From: Symbiobacterium sp040797425
Lineage (GTDB): Bacteria > Bacillota > Sulfobacillia > Symbiobacteriales > Symbiobacteriaceae
NCBI RefSeq assembly: GCF_040797425.1
Contig: NZ_JBFNEH010000070.1
Coordinates: 1-12,764, forward strand
Direction: 5' to 3'
Length of the DNA: 12,764 nucleotides
Within the stretch, counting starts at the first letter, position 1, and every line of letters begins with the position of its first letter. Positions 1 to 5,894 of the stretch are shown one piece after another. The translations under genes were made by a program, and so were the position numbers. Below the pieces are notes generated by a model. It had not been told where the DNA came from and ran no database searches. It saw only the letters and a list, made by a program, of their open reading frames with translations.

Positions 1-178
1 CCACCTCCTGCCAATTGGTAGGGTCTCCCACGGCTCGGGCCGGCACAGCCGCCCCTCGCCGTGATGTCAGGTCTTCACCACGCGGTTTTCCGCGAGATGG
101 GGGCTCCCGCCCCCTCCTCACCTCCACCTCCTGCCAATTGGTAGGGTCTCCCACGGCTCGGGCCGGCACAGCCGCCCC
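1..178. repeat. 123-bp-period direct repeat (55-bp copies)
   Basis: A 55-bp sequence at 1-55 recurs without mismatch at 124-178, an offset of 123 bp. The first copy starts at the window edge, so the unit may continue to the left. Each copy contains the palindrome CCAATTGG (11-18 and 134-141). The spacer 56-123 carries two hairpins: CGCGG-TTTT-CCGCG at 81-94 and GGGGGC-TCCC-GCCCCC at 99-114. The period is an exact multiple of three and a minus-strand frame stays open across both copies, but it has no ATG and hits a stop at 188-190. I therefore read this as a structured intergenic repeat, not a gene. Its family is not recognised. Confidence 0.8.
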
Positions 179-197
179 GGCACCCGGTCATGCCGTC

Positions 198-231
198 CTC
201 CCACACACCACCTCCCACACACCACCTCCCA
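198..231. repeat. 14-bp short tandem repeat, C/A rich
   Basis: The unit CTCCCACACACCAC occurs at 198-211 and 212-225, with a partial third copy from 226. It lies directly upstream of the TetR gene, in what would be its leader or promoter region. No clear -35/-10 pair is visible there. It could be a slippage tract that changes leader length, but no function can be read from the sequence. Confidence 0.7.
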
Positions 232-270
232 CCACCGCACACCCGTCTTCCCCCAAAGGAGCTGGTCCCC

Positions 271-894
271 ATGCCCAAGGTCAGCGAAGCACACCTGAAA
301 CAGCGGCGCGAGGCCATTCTCAACGCCGCCATGGAGGTCTTCCTCACGAAGGGCTACCAACTGGCGACCATCAACGACATCGCACAGCAGGCCGGGCTCA
401 GCGTCGGGGCCATCTACCGCTACTTCCCCACCAAGGCCGACCTGATGCTGGCGCTGGTGCACGAGCGGCTGGGGCGTGCGCCGGAGCTCTTCGCCCGCAT
501 GACCCGGAGGACGGACGACCCCTGGGAGCGCCTGGTCCGCTGCGTCGACCTGTTTACCACCGCCCTGCGGGTGCGCCACCCCGGCACCGGCCGGCTGCTG
601 CTGGTCACCCTGGCAGAGGCCGTGCAGCACGGAGACGTGCGCCGGGGACTGCACGAACGGTTCGCCGGGCTGGTGGACTACGTGGCGGACATCCTAGCCG
701 AGGGCGTGGCCCGGGGACGCTTCCGGGCCGACGTCGAGCCGCGCTCCGTCGCGGCGTTGCTGCTCTCGCTGGCCGACGGCGTGGCGGTCTATTGGGTGAC
801 CGGGACTCCCGAGGTGGAACTGAGCGCCATGCGGCGGAGCCTGGTGGCGATGCTGCAGGCGTACCTGCTTCCCGAAACCGCAGAGAAGGAGTGA
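271..894 (+). CDS. TetR/AcrR-family transcriptional regulator
   Basis: A 207-residue one-component repressor-type protein, normal length for the family. The N-terminal three-helix TetR DNA-binding domain spans about residues 10-57, with the helix-turn-helix at about 34-53 (TINDIAQQAGLSVGAIYRYF) followed by the usual lysine in FPTK. The remaining helical part is the variable ligand-binding and dimerisation domain, so the ligand cannot be read. The ATG at 271 is chosen because AAAGGAG lies at 255-261, nine bases upstream. An ATG at 190 would add 27 Pro/His-rich residues encoded by the short tandem repeat and has no such site. The stop is nine bases before the fabF start, so the two are probably one transcript. 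By analogy with lipid regulators such as FabR and FadR-type TetR proteins it may control fatty-acid synthesis; that is inference from context only. Confidence 0.9.
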   Translation: MPKVSEAHLKQRREAILNAAMEVFLTKGYQLATINDIAQQAGLSVGAIYRYFPTKADLMLALVHERLGRAPELFARMTRRTDDPWERLVRCVDLFTTALRVRHPGTGRLLLVTLAEAVQHGDVRRGLHERFAGLVDYVADILAEGVARGRFRADVEPRSVAALLLSLADGVAVYWVTGTPEVELSAMRRSLVAMLQAYLLPETAEKE

Positions 895-903
895 CTCCCC
901 CAC

Positions 904-2145
904 ATGGAACGACGGGTAGTGGTGACCGGACTGGGGCTGATTTCGCCGCTGGGGAATGACGTCAGGACCAACTGGGAGAACGCCGTGGCCGGCCGGTCCG
1001 GCATCGGGCCGATCACCCGGTTCGACGCCTCCCGCCTGGCCACGCGCTTCGCCGGCGAAGTGCGCGGCTTCGACCCTGCGACCGTCATGGACCCCAAGGA
1101 GGCCCGCCGTTACGACACCTTCATCCAGTACGGACTGGCGGCCGCCGTCGAGGCCGTGAGGGATGCCGGCCTGTCGTTCGAGGGCGAGCTGGCCGAACGC
1201 ACCGGCGTGGTGTTCGGCAGCGGCATGGGCGGCCTGGAGAGCATCGTGGAAAACGCCCTGATCCTGCAGGAGCGGGGGCCCCGGCGCATCTCCCCCTTCT
1301 TCGTGCCCCGCTGCATCATCAACAGCGCCGCCGGTCTGATCTCGATGCACTTCGGCCTGTACGGCCCCAACTACGCCACCGTCTCCGCCTGCGCCTCCGC
1401 CGGCCACGCCATCGCCGACGCCATGCACATCATCCGCCGGGGCGACGCGGACGTGATGATCACCGGCGGCAGCGAGTCCACCATCACGGAGCTGGCCTTC
1501 GCCGGGTTCAACTCGGCCAAGGCGCTTTCCACCCGCAACGACGACCCGCAGGGCGCCTCCCGTCCCTTCGACGTGGACCGCGACGGCTTCGTCATGGGCG
1601 AGGGAGCCGGCGCCCTGGTGCTGGAGGAGCTGGAGCACGCGCGGCGCCGCGGCGCCCGCATCTATGCCGAACTGGCCGGGGCCGGCATGTCGGCCGACGC
1701 CTACCACATCACCGCTCCGCACCCCGAGGGGAAGGGGGCCGCCCTGGCGATGAAGGGCGCCCTGCGCAGCGCCGGGCTCAACCCCGAGGACGTGGGCTAC
1801 ATCAACGCCCACGCCACCTCCACCGACCTGGGCGACGTGCAGGAGAGCCTGGCCATCGAGGCGGTGTTCGGCGACCACGCTCGCCGCCTGGCCGTGTCAG
1901 GCACCAAGTCAATGCACGGTCATCTCCTCGGGGCGGCCGGCGCCATCGAGGCCATCCTCACCGTCCTCGCCCTGTACCACCAGGTGCTCCCGCCCACCAT
2001 CAACCTGCGCCAGCCCGACCCGCAGTGCCGGCTGGATTACGTGCCCAACGAGGCGCGGGAGGTGAGCGGCCTCACCGCCGCCCTCAGCAACAACTTCGGC
2101 TTCGGGGGCACCAACATCTCCCTGGCGTTCCGCCGCTTCGCCTAG
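904..2145 (+). CDS. fabF: beta-ketoacyl-ACP synthase II (KAS II)
   Basis: A 413-residue condensing enzyme that elongates acyl-ACP with malonyl-ACP in cytoplasmic type II fatty-acid synthesis. It is full length for FabF. The catalytic set is intact: Cys163 in VSACASAGHA, His303 in NAHATSTDLGD, Lys335 and His340 in GTKSMHGHLLGAAG, and the gating Phe400 in NNFGFGGTN. These positions coincide with E. coli FabF numbering. The start has AAGGAG at 886-891, overlapping the end of the TetR gene, which suggests translational coupling. It lies outside a fab cluster (no acpP, fabD or fabG nearby), so it may be an additional or specialised KAS. A polyketide or other secondary-metabolite role is not supported because no partner genes are present. 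It converges on the M48 protease gene with a 4-base overlap. Confidence 0.95.
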   Translation: MERRVVVTGLGLISPLGNDVRTNWENAVAGRSGIGPITRFDASRLATRFAGEVRGFDPATVMDPKEARRYDTFIQYGLAAAVEAVRDAGLSFEGELAERTGVVFGSGMGGLESIVENALILQERGPRRISPFFVPRCIINSAAGLISMHFGLYGPNYATVSACASAGHAIADAMHIIRRGDADVMITGGSESTITELAFAGFNSAKALSTRNDDPQGASRPFDVDRDGFVMGEGAGALVLEELEHARRRGARIYAELAGAGMSADAYHITAPHPEGKGAALAMKGALRSAGLNPEDVGYINAHATSTDLGDVQESLAIEAVFGDHARRLAVSGTKSMHGHLLGAAGAIEAILTVLALYHQVLPPTINLRQPDPQCRLDYVPNEAREVSGLTAALSNNFGFGGTNISLAFRRFA

Positions 2146-3389
2146 GGCTGCGGCTCCAGGGCCGCCCGGATGCGCCGCATGATCGAGGGGTGCGAGTGGC
2201 TCAGGAACTCCACCAGCGGGGGCGGCGCCACGTCGCCGGGGTTGGCCCGGGCCAGCTTCTGAAAGCTCTGCACCAGCGCCCTGGGGTTCTGCGTGAGCTT
2301 CAGGGCGTACCGGTCTGCGCACACCTCCATGTGGCGGGAGAGTGCAGCCTGGGCCGGGGCCCCCACCACGTCGAACAGGCTGAGGAAAAGGAGGAGCAGC
2401 GCCAGGCCCCGGGCCGCATGGGGCGCCGGCAGCCCCAGGGGCGTCACGTCACGCATCTCCCTCAGCATCCACGCGGCGAGGCCCAGGCTGGCGGCGTTCA
2501 GGGCGGCGCTCAGCAGCCAGGCCTTCATCAGGTCGCCGTTCACGGCGTGGGACAGCTCGTGCGCCAGCACTGCCTCCACTTCGGCCAGCGTCAGCTCGTG
2601 CAGCAGGGTGTCGTAGACGAAGACCTGCTTCGTCGGCCCGAGCCCGGCCACCATGGCGTTGAGCCGGCTGGACTCCGCCCCCATCCGCAGCTCGGCGACG
2701 CGCTCCACCTTCACCCCCGCCCGGTCGGCCAGGCTCTGGATCAGCGCGGTGACCTGCGGGTCGGAGACCGGCCGGACCTCGTGGAAGAGGGGCAGAAGCA
2801 GCACCGGGTAAAGCGCGGCCATCAGCAGGCTGAAGGCCGCCGTCACCAGTGCGGCGCCCGCCCACCAGCGGGCAGGGCTGCGGCGAATGAGAGCGTAGAG
2901 GGCAAGCCAGAGCAGAAGCGAGGTGCCCAGCCCCACCAGCAGGCTGAGCAGGTGGTCGCCGAACCACGCCCAGGGGGTCTCCCGGGTAAGGCCGTAGGCC
3001 CGCTCGTGGGCGTACTCCAGGTAATAGGCAAAGGGCAGCTCCACCAGGGCAGTGAGAAGGCCCACGCCGGCGGCCACGCAGGCCACCTCCAGCCACCAGC
3101 GCCCCCTCCCCCGCGCCTCCAGCCAGCGGAGCAGCCGCGCCCCGGCGGGGTGGAAGCAGAGCAGGGCGAGCGCCGCCAGCGAGGCAATCGACTTCAGGCT
3201 GCCCGCAATGCGGGCCTCCCGGGTGAAGCGGCGACCGCGCTCCAGCATCTCGGCGGGGAAGTAGTGGAGCGCCTCCACGTTCAGGGGGCGCGGCTCCAGG
3301 GTCGCGAAGAGGAGCATGAGCATCAGGCCCAGGGCCAGGGTGAGCAGCACGGTCCAGGCGGCCCTGAGGGGCAGGCTCGGCGTGCGCAC
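2142..3389 (-). CDS. M48 family membrane metalloprotease (Ste24/CAAX-protease-like)
   Basis: A 415-residue integral membrane zinc protease. Hydrophobic segments lie at about residues 11-31, 61-80, 101-118, 145-167, 176-201, 285-308 and 327-345. The zinc site is HELSH (His277, Glu278, His281), with Glu355 in MEVCADRYA as the third ligand. The C-terminal SHPSIMRRI matches the conserved end of Ste24-type M48 enzymes. The layout, with an N-terminal membrane domain before the catalytic domain, fits Ste24 rather than the shorter HtpX. In bacteria such enzymes are thought to act in membrane-protein quality control; the substrate is unknown. I chose the GTG at 3389 because GGGAGGT precedes it by about eight bases. 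The frame stays open to an ATG at 3569, but the extra 60 residues are Arg/Gly/Pro-rich and read through a strong hairpin. No promoter is convincing in the 176-base gap upstream. Confidence 0.92.
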   Translation of the reverse strand: MRTPSLPLRAAWTVLLTLALGLMLMLLFATLEPRPLNVEALHYFPAEMLERGRRFTREARIAGSLKSIASLAALALLCFHPAGARLLRWLEARGRGRWWLEVACVAAGVGLLTALVELPFAYYLEYAHERAYGLTRETPWAWFGDHLLSLLVGLGTSLLLWLALYALIRRSPARWWAGAALVTAAFSLLMAALYPVLLLPLFHEVRPVSDPQVTALIQSLADRAGVKVERVAELRMGAESSRLNAMVAGLGPTKQVFVYDTLLHELTLAEVEAVLAHELSHAVNGDLMKAWLLSAALNAASLGLAAWMLREMRDVTPLGLPAPHAARGLALLLLFLSLFDVVGAPAQAALSRHMEVCADRYALKLTQNPRALVQSFQKLARANPGDVAPPPLVEFLSHSHPSIMRRIRAALEPQP

Positions 3390-3476
3390 GGGCGTCGACC
3401 TCCCGGGTAGTCCGACTCTACCCCTCTCTATGCAGCCCGTCCCCGGCGGTAGACGCGTCCTCGGGGACAAGAATGA

Positions 3477-3520
3477 GCCCCTCCCCGGACGGGGGACCAG
3501 CCCCCTGCCCCGGGAGGGGC
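3477..3520 (-). terminator. strong hairpin, probable terminator after winged-helix gene
   Basis: GCCCCTCCC (3477-3485) pairs perfectly with GGGAGGGGC (3512-3520), and inner G-rich and C-rich tracts (3491-3495 with 3501-3505) extend the stem. It lies 46 bases downstream of the minus-strand winged-helix gene stop and upstream of the protease start. On the minus strand it is followed by TCATTCTTG, a poor T-tract, so termination may be partial. A second stem, GTCCCCG/CGGGGAC (3439-3445 with 3462-3468), follows on the same strand before the protease ribosome binding site. Confidence 0.55.
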
Positions 3521-3565
3521 CATGTTCATCTCCATGCACACGGGCTTCACGCCCCGGTCCGCGCC

Positions 3566-4291
3566 TCATTCCCCTGCAAGGCTTGCGGCGAGCCCCTCGT
3601 CGAGGAAGTCCGCCAGCATCTCCCGCTCCTTCTCGGTCAGGTGGTCGATCGTGTTCCAGTAGCGGCCTGCCAGGTCGGCCAGTTCGGTGCTGAAGCCCTG
3701 CCCGATCGACTGGATGACGACGCCCATGACGAGCCCCACGAACATCGTGAGGCGCATTTCCCGGCCCGGCGCCTGCTGCAGCAGCGACGTGACGGCACCG
3801 ATCGTGTCGGCGCTCAGCGCCCGCAGGCAGACCAGGAGCAGACCGATGAGACAGGCGCAGAACATCGCGCCGGCCTCCATCCCGCCGATTTCGCCCGTGG
3901 TCCGCTCAATCGCCCTGGCCGGGCTGAGACCCCTGAGCTCATGCAGGAGCTGCCGCGCCCGTTCCTTGATGGCCGCCAGCTCCTCTTCCCCGCGCGCGCC
4001 GTGCGGGCGCCGGAGTAGCGCCTCGGCCTGCTTCGTCGGCACGAAGACGATTTGCGACCGCCCCATCTCGCCGGGCCGCACGGCGTAGTTGCGGGTGATG
4101 AGCCCCTGCTTCTCCAGTTGCTTCAGCATGTCGTAGGCCGTCCACTTGCTTACCCCGATGAGCTTGGCCAGCGCTTCATAGTGAACCGGAAGCTGGGTGC
4201 GGTGGTACAGATCCATCAGCCCCTGCAGGAACTGCTTGCGCCGCTCTGTGAGGTTAACTCTGACCACCTCCCCAAAAAGCCAAAGATCCAT
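3566..4291 (-). CDS. winged-helix DNA-binding protein with two C-terminal membrane helices
   Basis: A 241-residue protein. Residues about 13-90 form a winged helix-turn-helix of MarR/DtxR/ArsR type: LPVHYEALAKLIGVSKWTAY carries the recognition helix, and 75-85 look like the wing. Residues 101-120 are charged and probably helical. Two hydrophobic segments follow at about 137-158 and 181-198, then a polar acidic tail. It therefore looks like a membrane-tethered one-component regulator; similar hypothetical proteins occur in thermophilic clostridia (from memory). The target and signal are unknown. The ATG at 4291 is the only good in-frame start. The promoter at 4300-4328 puts transcription start at about 4293, so the message may be leaderless. 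A GGGGAGG further inside (near 4268-4274) is not followed by a usable start codon. The gene is three bases downstream of a 56-codon ORF on the same strand. Confidence 0.75.
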   Translation of the reverse strand: MDLWLFGEVVRVNLTERRKQFLQGLMDLYHRTQLPVHYEALAKLIGVSKWTAYDMLKQLEKQGLITRNYAVRPGEMGRSQIVFVPTKQAEALLRRPHGARGEEELAAIKERARQLLHELRGLSPARAIERTTGEIGGMEAGAMFCACLIGLLLVCLRALSADTIGAVTSLLQQAPGREMRLTMFVGLVMGVVIQSIGQGFSTELADLAGRYWNTIDHLTEKEREMLADFLDEGLAASLAGE

Positions 4292-4293
4292 CC

Positions 4294-4464
4294 TTAAGTA
4301 ACATATACGCGCATCAACGGGGAGTCAAGGACGCGGCGCTTGTGCTGGCTCTCAATCTCCTCCAGAACCGACTCCACCTGCCGGCAGAAGTCTTCTGCCA
4401 GCTTCACGGACAGCCACTGAACAAGATCCTTGAAGGACGTCACCGAATCCGTTACTTTGATCAT
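4294..4464 (-). pseudogene. 56-codon ORF, probable N-terminal remnant of ISLre2/UPF0236-type transposase
   Basis: The reading frame starts at ATG 4464 and ends at TAA 4294-4296, giving 56 residues. The core (FKDLVQWLSVKLAEDFC, then VESVLEEIES) resembles, from memory, the helical N-terminus of UPF0236/ISLre2 transposases, which are several hundred residues longer. The conserved parts that would follow are absent, so I call it a truncated remnant. The ORF has its own Shine-Dalgarno (GGGGGAGG at 4469-4476 on the minus strand, five bases from the ATG after GTCCT), so the peptide may still be made. Its last codons overlap the promoter of the winged-helix gene, and its stop lies three bases before that gene's ATG. 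The alternative is a real small co-regulated protein. The IS assignment is moderate to weak and needs a profile search. Confidence 0.45.
4300..4328 (-). promoter_or_regulatory. sigma-A-type promoter of the winged-helix gene
   Basis: On the minus strand, TTGACT (4323-4328) is followed after 17 bases by TATGTT (4300-4305). Spacing is ideal and the -35 matches the consensus at five of six positions. Start of transcription would fall near 4293, one to three bases before the ATG at 4291, predicting a leaderless or nearly leaderless message. The promoter is embedded in the last codons of the 56-codon ORF. Confidence 0.6.
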
Positions 4465-4466
4465 AG

Positions 4467-4523
4467 GACCTCCCCCATGGAATCCTTTGGGATTCTGAGT
4501 GTCGGGTCACTCAGGGGGAGGTC
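4467..4523 (-). promoter_or_regulatory. three-way-junction RNA leader covering a Shine-Dalgarno
   Basis: A 10-bp outer stem (GACCTCCCCC at 4467-4476 with GGGGGAGGTC at 4514-4523) encloses two abutting hairpins. These are GAATCC-tttg-GGATTC (4480-4495) and TGAGTG-tcgggt-CACTCA (4496-4513). All three stems are perfect and only three bases (4477-4479) are unpaired at the junction. On the minus-strand transcript the 3' side of the outer stem is GGGGGAGGTC, the ribosome binding site of the ORF starting at 4464. The fold would therefore occlude its translation. It does not match a riboswitch class I recognise. As plus-strand RNA or DNA it could equally be a cruciform or IS-end structure. Confidence 0.6.
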
Positions 4524-4598
4524 TCTACTATTTCAACTTCGGCGTCCCTGCCCAGCCCAATTTGGTGTTACGCGATGCGTCGACACCCGCGATATTTT

Positions 4599-4705
4599 TT
4601 GGGTCTATTGGGTGAAAACCTATTGCGAACAGCGCCAGCACGAGGTATGCTCAGAAGTGGATCTTGGGTCTTTTGGGGGTTTGTCGGGACCTTCTTGGGT
4701 CTTTT
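4599..4705 (+). repeat. TTGGGTCT repeats in a T-rich tract
   Basis: TTGGGTCT occurs at 4599-4606, 4664-4671 and 4695-4702. The last two sit in identical 13-mers TCTTGGGTCTTTT (4662-4674 and 4693-4705), 31 bases apart. The tract is clearly more T-rich than the rest of the window. It lies between the small minus-strand ORF and the small membrane protein gene. It may be an IS end or a leader element; its function cannot be told from sequence. The stretch 4465-4754 contains no other gene that I can support. Confidence 0.6.
4623..4651 (+). promoter_or_regulatory. candidate promoter for small membrane protein
   Basis: TTGCGA (4623-4628) is followed after 17 bases by TATGCT (4646-4651). The -10 has the key T-A-T and final T. 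Transcription would begin near 4658, leaving a leader of about 97 bases that includes two of the TTGGGTCT repeats. Confidence 0.45.
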
Positions 4706-4754
4706 TGACTACCCCCATCGCGTCAGGAATGGGTTCGGAAAGGAGGTGACCGCG

Positions 4755-4868
4755 ATGTCGCCCGCCGCGTGGATCGTGGTCATCATCGTTGTCCTTGTCG
4801 CCATTGGCGGGTACCTCTGGTACGCCAAGAAGAACAGCAAGTGGCCGTTCGCCCATCAGAAGGCCTGA
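4755..4868 (+). CDS. 37-residue single-span membrane protein
   Basis: A very small protein that starts at ATG 4755 behind AAAGGAGGTGA (4739-4749), close to a full anti-16S match. One hydrophobic helix spans about residues 5-24 (AWIVVIIVVLVAIGGYLWYA) and is followed by a basic, polar tail (KKNSKWPFAHQKA). The N-out/C-in orientation is predicted by the positive-inside rule. No family is recognised. The excellent ribosome binding site, candidate promoter upstream and hairpin immediately downstream support a genuine, highly translated gene. It could be a small membrane regulator or stress peptide; a hydrophobic toxin is possible, but no antitoxin RNA or protein is evident. Confidence 0.75.
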   Translation: MSPAAWIVVIIVVLVAIGGYLWYAKKNSKWPFAHQKA

Positions 4869-4883
4869 TCGGCCACACCGCAG

Positions 4884-4914
4884 CAGCCCCTGGGCTCCGG
4901 CAGCCCAGGGGCTG
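4884..4914 (+). terminator. 13-bp perfect hairpin after small membrane protein
   Basis: CAGCCCCTGGGCT (4884-4896) pairs perfectly with AGCCCAGGGGCTG (4902-4914) around a five-base loop, 16 bases after the small gene's stop. The following TCCCTT is a poor U-tract, so this may be an attenuating terminator or an RNA-stabilising hairpin ahead of the patatin gene. Confidence 0.55.
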
Positions 4915-4964
4915 TCCCTTGGCCTCATCGCGGGGAGGTGCGCACAGCAAACGGGGTGGAAGGG

Positions 4965-5843
4965 ATGCAGGCAAATCCGCGCGTTGCCCTCATACTCAGC
5001 AGTGGTGCAGCCCGGGGCTTTGCCCACGTGGGCGTGCTGGAGGTGCTCGATGCGGCCGGCATCCGGCCCAGCCTGATCGTGGGCGCCAGTTTCGGCGGGC
5101 TCGTCGGTGCCGCCTACGCGGCGGGACGGGCGCCGGCCGAGATGGCGGCCCTCGTACGGCGAATCGACTTCAGGACCGTGCTGGCACTCACCGACCCCAC
5201 CCGCCCGCGGGACGGGCTGGTTGCCGGGGACAGACTGGAGGCGTTCTTTGCCGATCTGGTCGCCCATGCCGACTTCGCCGGGCTCAAGACACCTGCCGTT
5301 CTCATCGCCACGGATCTGGACACCGGCTGTCCGGTCGTGCTGAACCGGGGGGACGTCGCCCGGGCCATCCGCGCCAGCACGGCCATCCCGGGCATCTTCG
5401 CGCCGGTCCGATGGGAAGGTCGGGAACTGGTCGATGGCTCCCTTTCGTCGGGACTGCCGGTCTGGGCGGTCGGGGACCCCAAATCCTGGGTGATCGTTGC
5501 GGTGGACGTCACCTCGTCCGTCGACGCAGGTCCGTTTGCCGCCGCACTGCGCACGGTCGGGCACCTGCCCTGGCTGCTCCCCGAAGGCGGGAGAGACGTC
5601 CTGCCTGCGAAGCCAGACCACATGCCGGCGATCGCCTGGAGCGTCCTCCGGGCCGCCCGCTTCGTGGGAAGAGCCACCGACACGCTGCAGGAACAGACCC
5701 GCGGCAAGCTTGTGCTGATCCGCCCTCCCGTGCAGAACGTGCGGTGGTTCGAGTTCACGAGGGGAGACGAAATCCGGCGCCTCGGTTTCCAGGCGGCCAT
5801 GCAGGCCCTGCCGCGGATCGAGCGGGCGCTGCAGGCCGGATGA
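4965..5843 (+). CDS. patatin-like phospholipase / serine acyl hydrolase (RssA-type)
   Basis: A 292-residue patatin-fold protein expected to hydrolyse acyl esters with a Ser-Asp dyad. The oxyanion loop is SSGAARG (residues 12-18, where the usual start is GGG or SGG). The nucleophile is Ser42 in GASFGG, and the catalytic Asp157 lies in VDGSLSSGLPV, with DGS instead of the common DGG/DGA. There is no signal peptide, so it is probably cytosolic. Length fits the short bacterial RssA/YchK group. The ATG at 4965 gives the canonical N-terminus, but its ribosome site (GGGGTGG/AAGGG) is modest. A GTG at 4938 beside GGGGAGG is an alternative that adds nine residues. No separate promoter is clear, so it may be read from the small membrane protein's promoter. 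A convergent terminator follows. Confidence 0.88.
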   Translation: MQANPRVALILSSGAARGFAHVGVLEVLDAAGIRPSLIVGASFGGLVGAAYAAGRAPAEMAALVRRIDFRTVLALTDPTRPRDGLVAGDRLEAFFADLVAHADFAGLKTPAVLIATDLDTGCPVVLNRGDVARAIRASTAIPGIFAPVRWEGRELVDGSLSSGLPVWAVGDPKSWVIVAVDVTSSVDAGPFAAALRTVGHLPWLLPEGGRDVLPAKPDHMPAIAWSVLRAARFVGRATDTLQEQTRGKLVLIRPPVQNVRWFEFTRGDEIRRLGFQAAMQALPRIERALQAG

Positions 5844-5848
5844 CCAAA

Positions 5849-5879
5849 ATGAGCCACGCCCTGGAGCGGCGTGGCTCAT
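5849..5879. terminator. bidirectional rho-independent terminator
   Basis: ATGAGCCACGCC (5849-5860) pairs perfectly over 12 bp with GGCGTGGCTCAT (5868-5879), loop of seven. On the minus strand it is followed by TTTTGG, serving the ATPase gene that stops at 5895. On the plus strand it lies six bases after the patatin stop. Its place between convergent genes fits a shared terminator. Confidence 0.8.
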
Positions 5880-5894
5880 CCCGTTACCGACCGC

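Noticed and set aside
1..231. CRISPR array or group II intron fragment
   Set aside because: There are only two 55-bp copies with one 68-bp spacer, too long for CRISPR units and with no cas genes nearby. No convincing intron domain V or reverse transcriptase is visible.
15..959. 314-codon plus frame spanning the repeats and the TetR gene
   Set aside because: It overlaps the well-supported TetR gene in another frame and is Pro/Arg/Gly-rich; it exists because stops are rare at this GC content.
694..1878. 394-codon minus-strand frame over tetR and fabF
   Set aside because: It is antisense to fabF, whose catalytic residues are all in place. Its product is Gly/Val/His-rich and unlike any family.
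3420..3535. Short Met/Pro/Gly peptide on the minus strand before the protease
   Set aside because: A short frame is open, but it consists mostly of the terminator-like hairpin sequence and has no ribosome site.
3390..3569. 60-residue N-terminal extension of the M48 protease (ATG 3569, overlapping the upstream stop as ATGA)
   Set aside because: The ATGA overlap is suggestive of coupling, but the extension is Arg/Gly/Pro-rich, reads through a strong hairpin, and the GTG at 3389 has a better Shine-Dalgarno placed just before the first membrane helix.
4342..4749. 135-codon plus-strand ORF across the T-rich tract
   Set aside because: No ribosome site, no family, overlaps the structured leader and the small minus-strand ORF, and its composition does not look coding.
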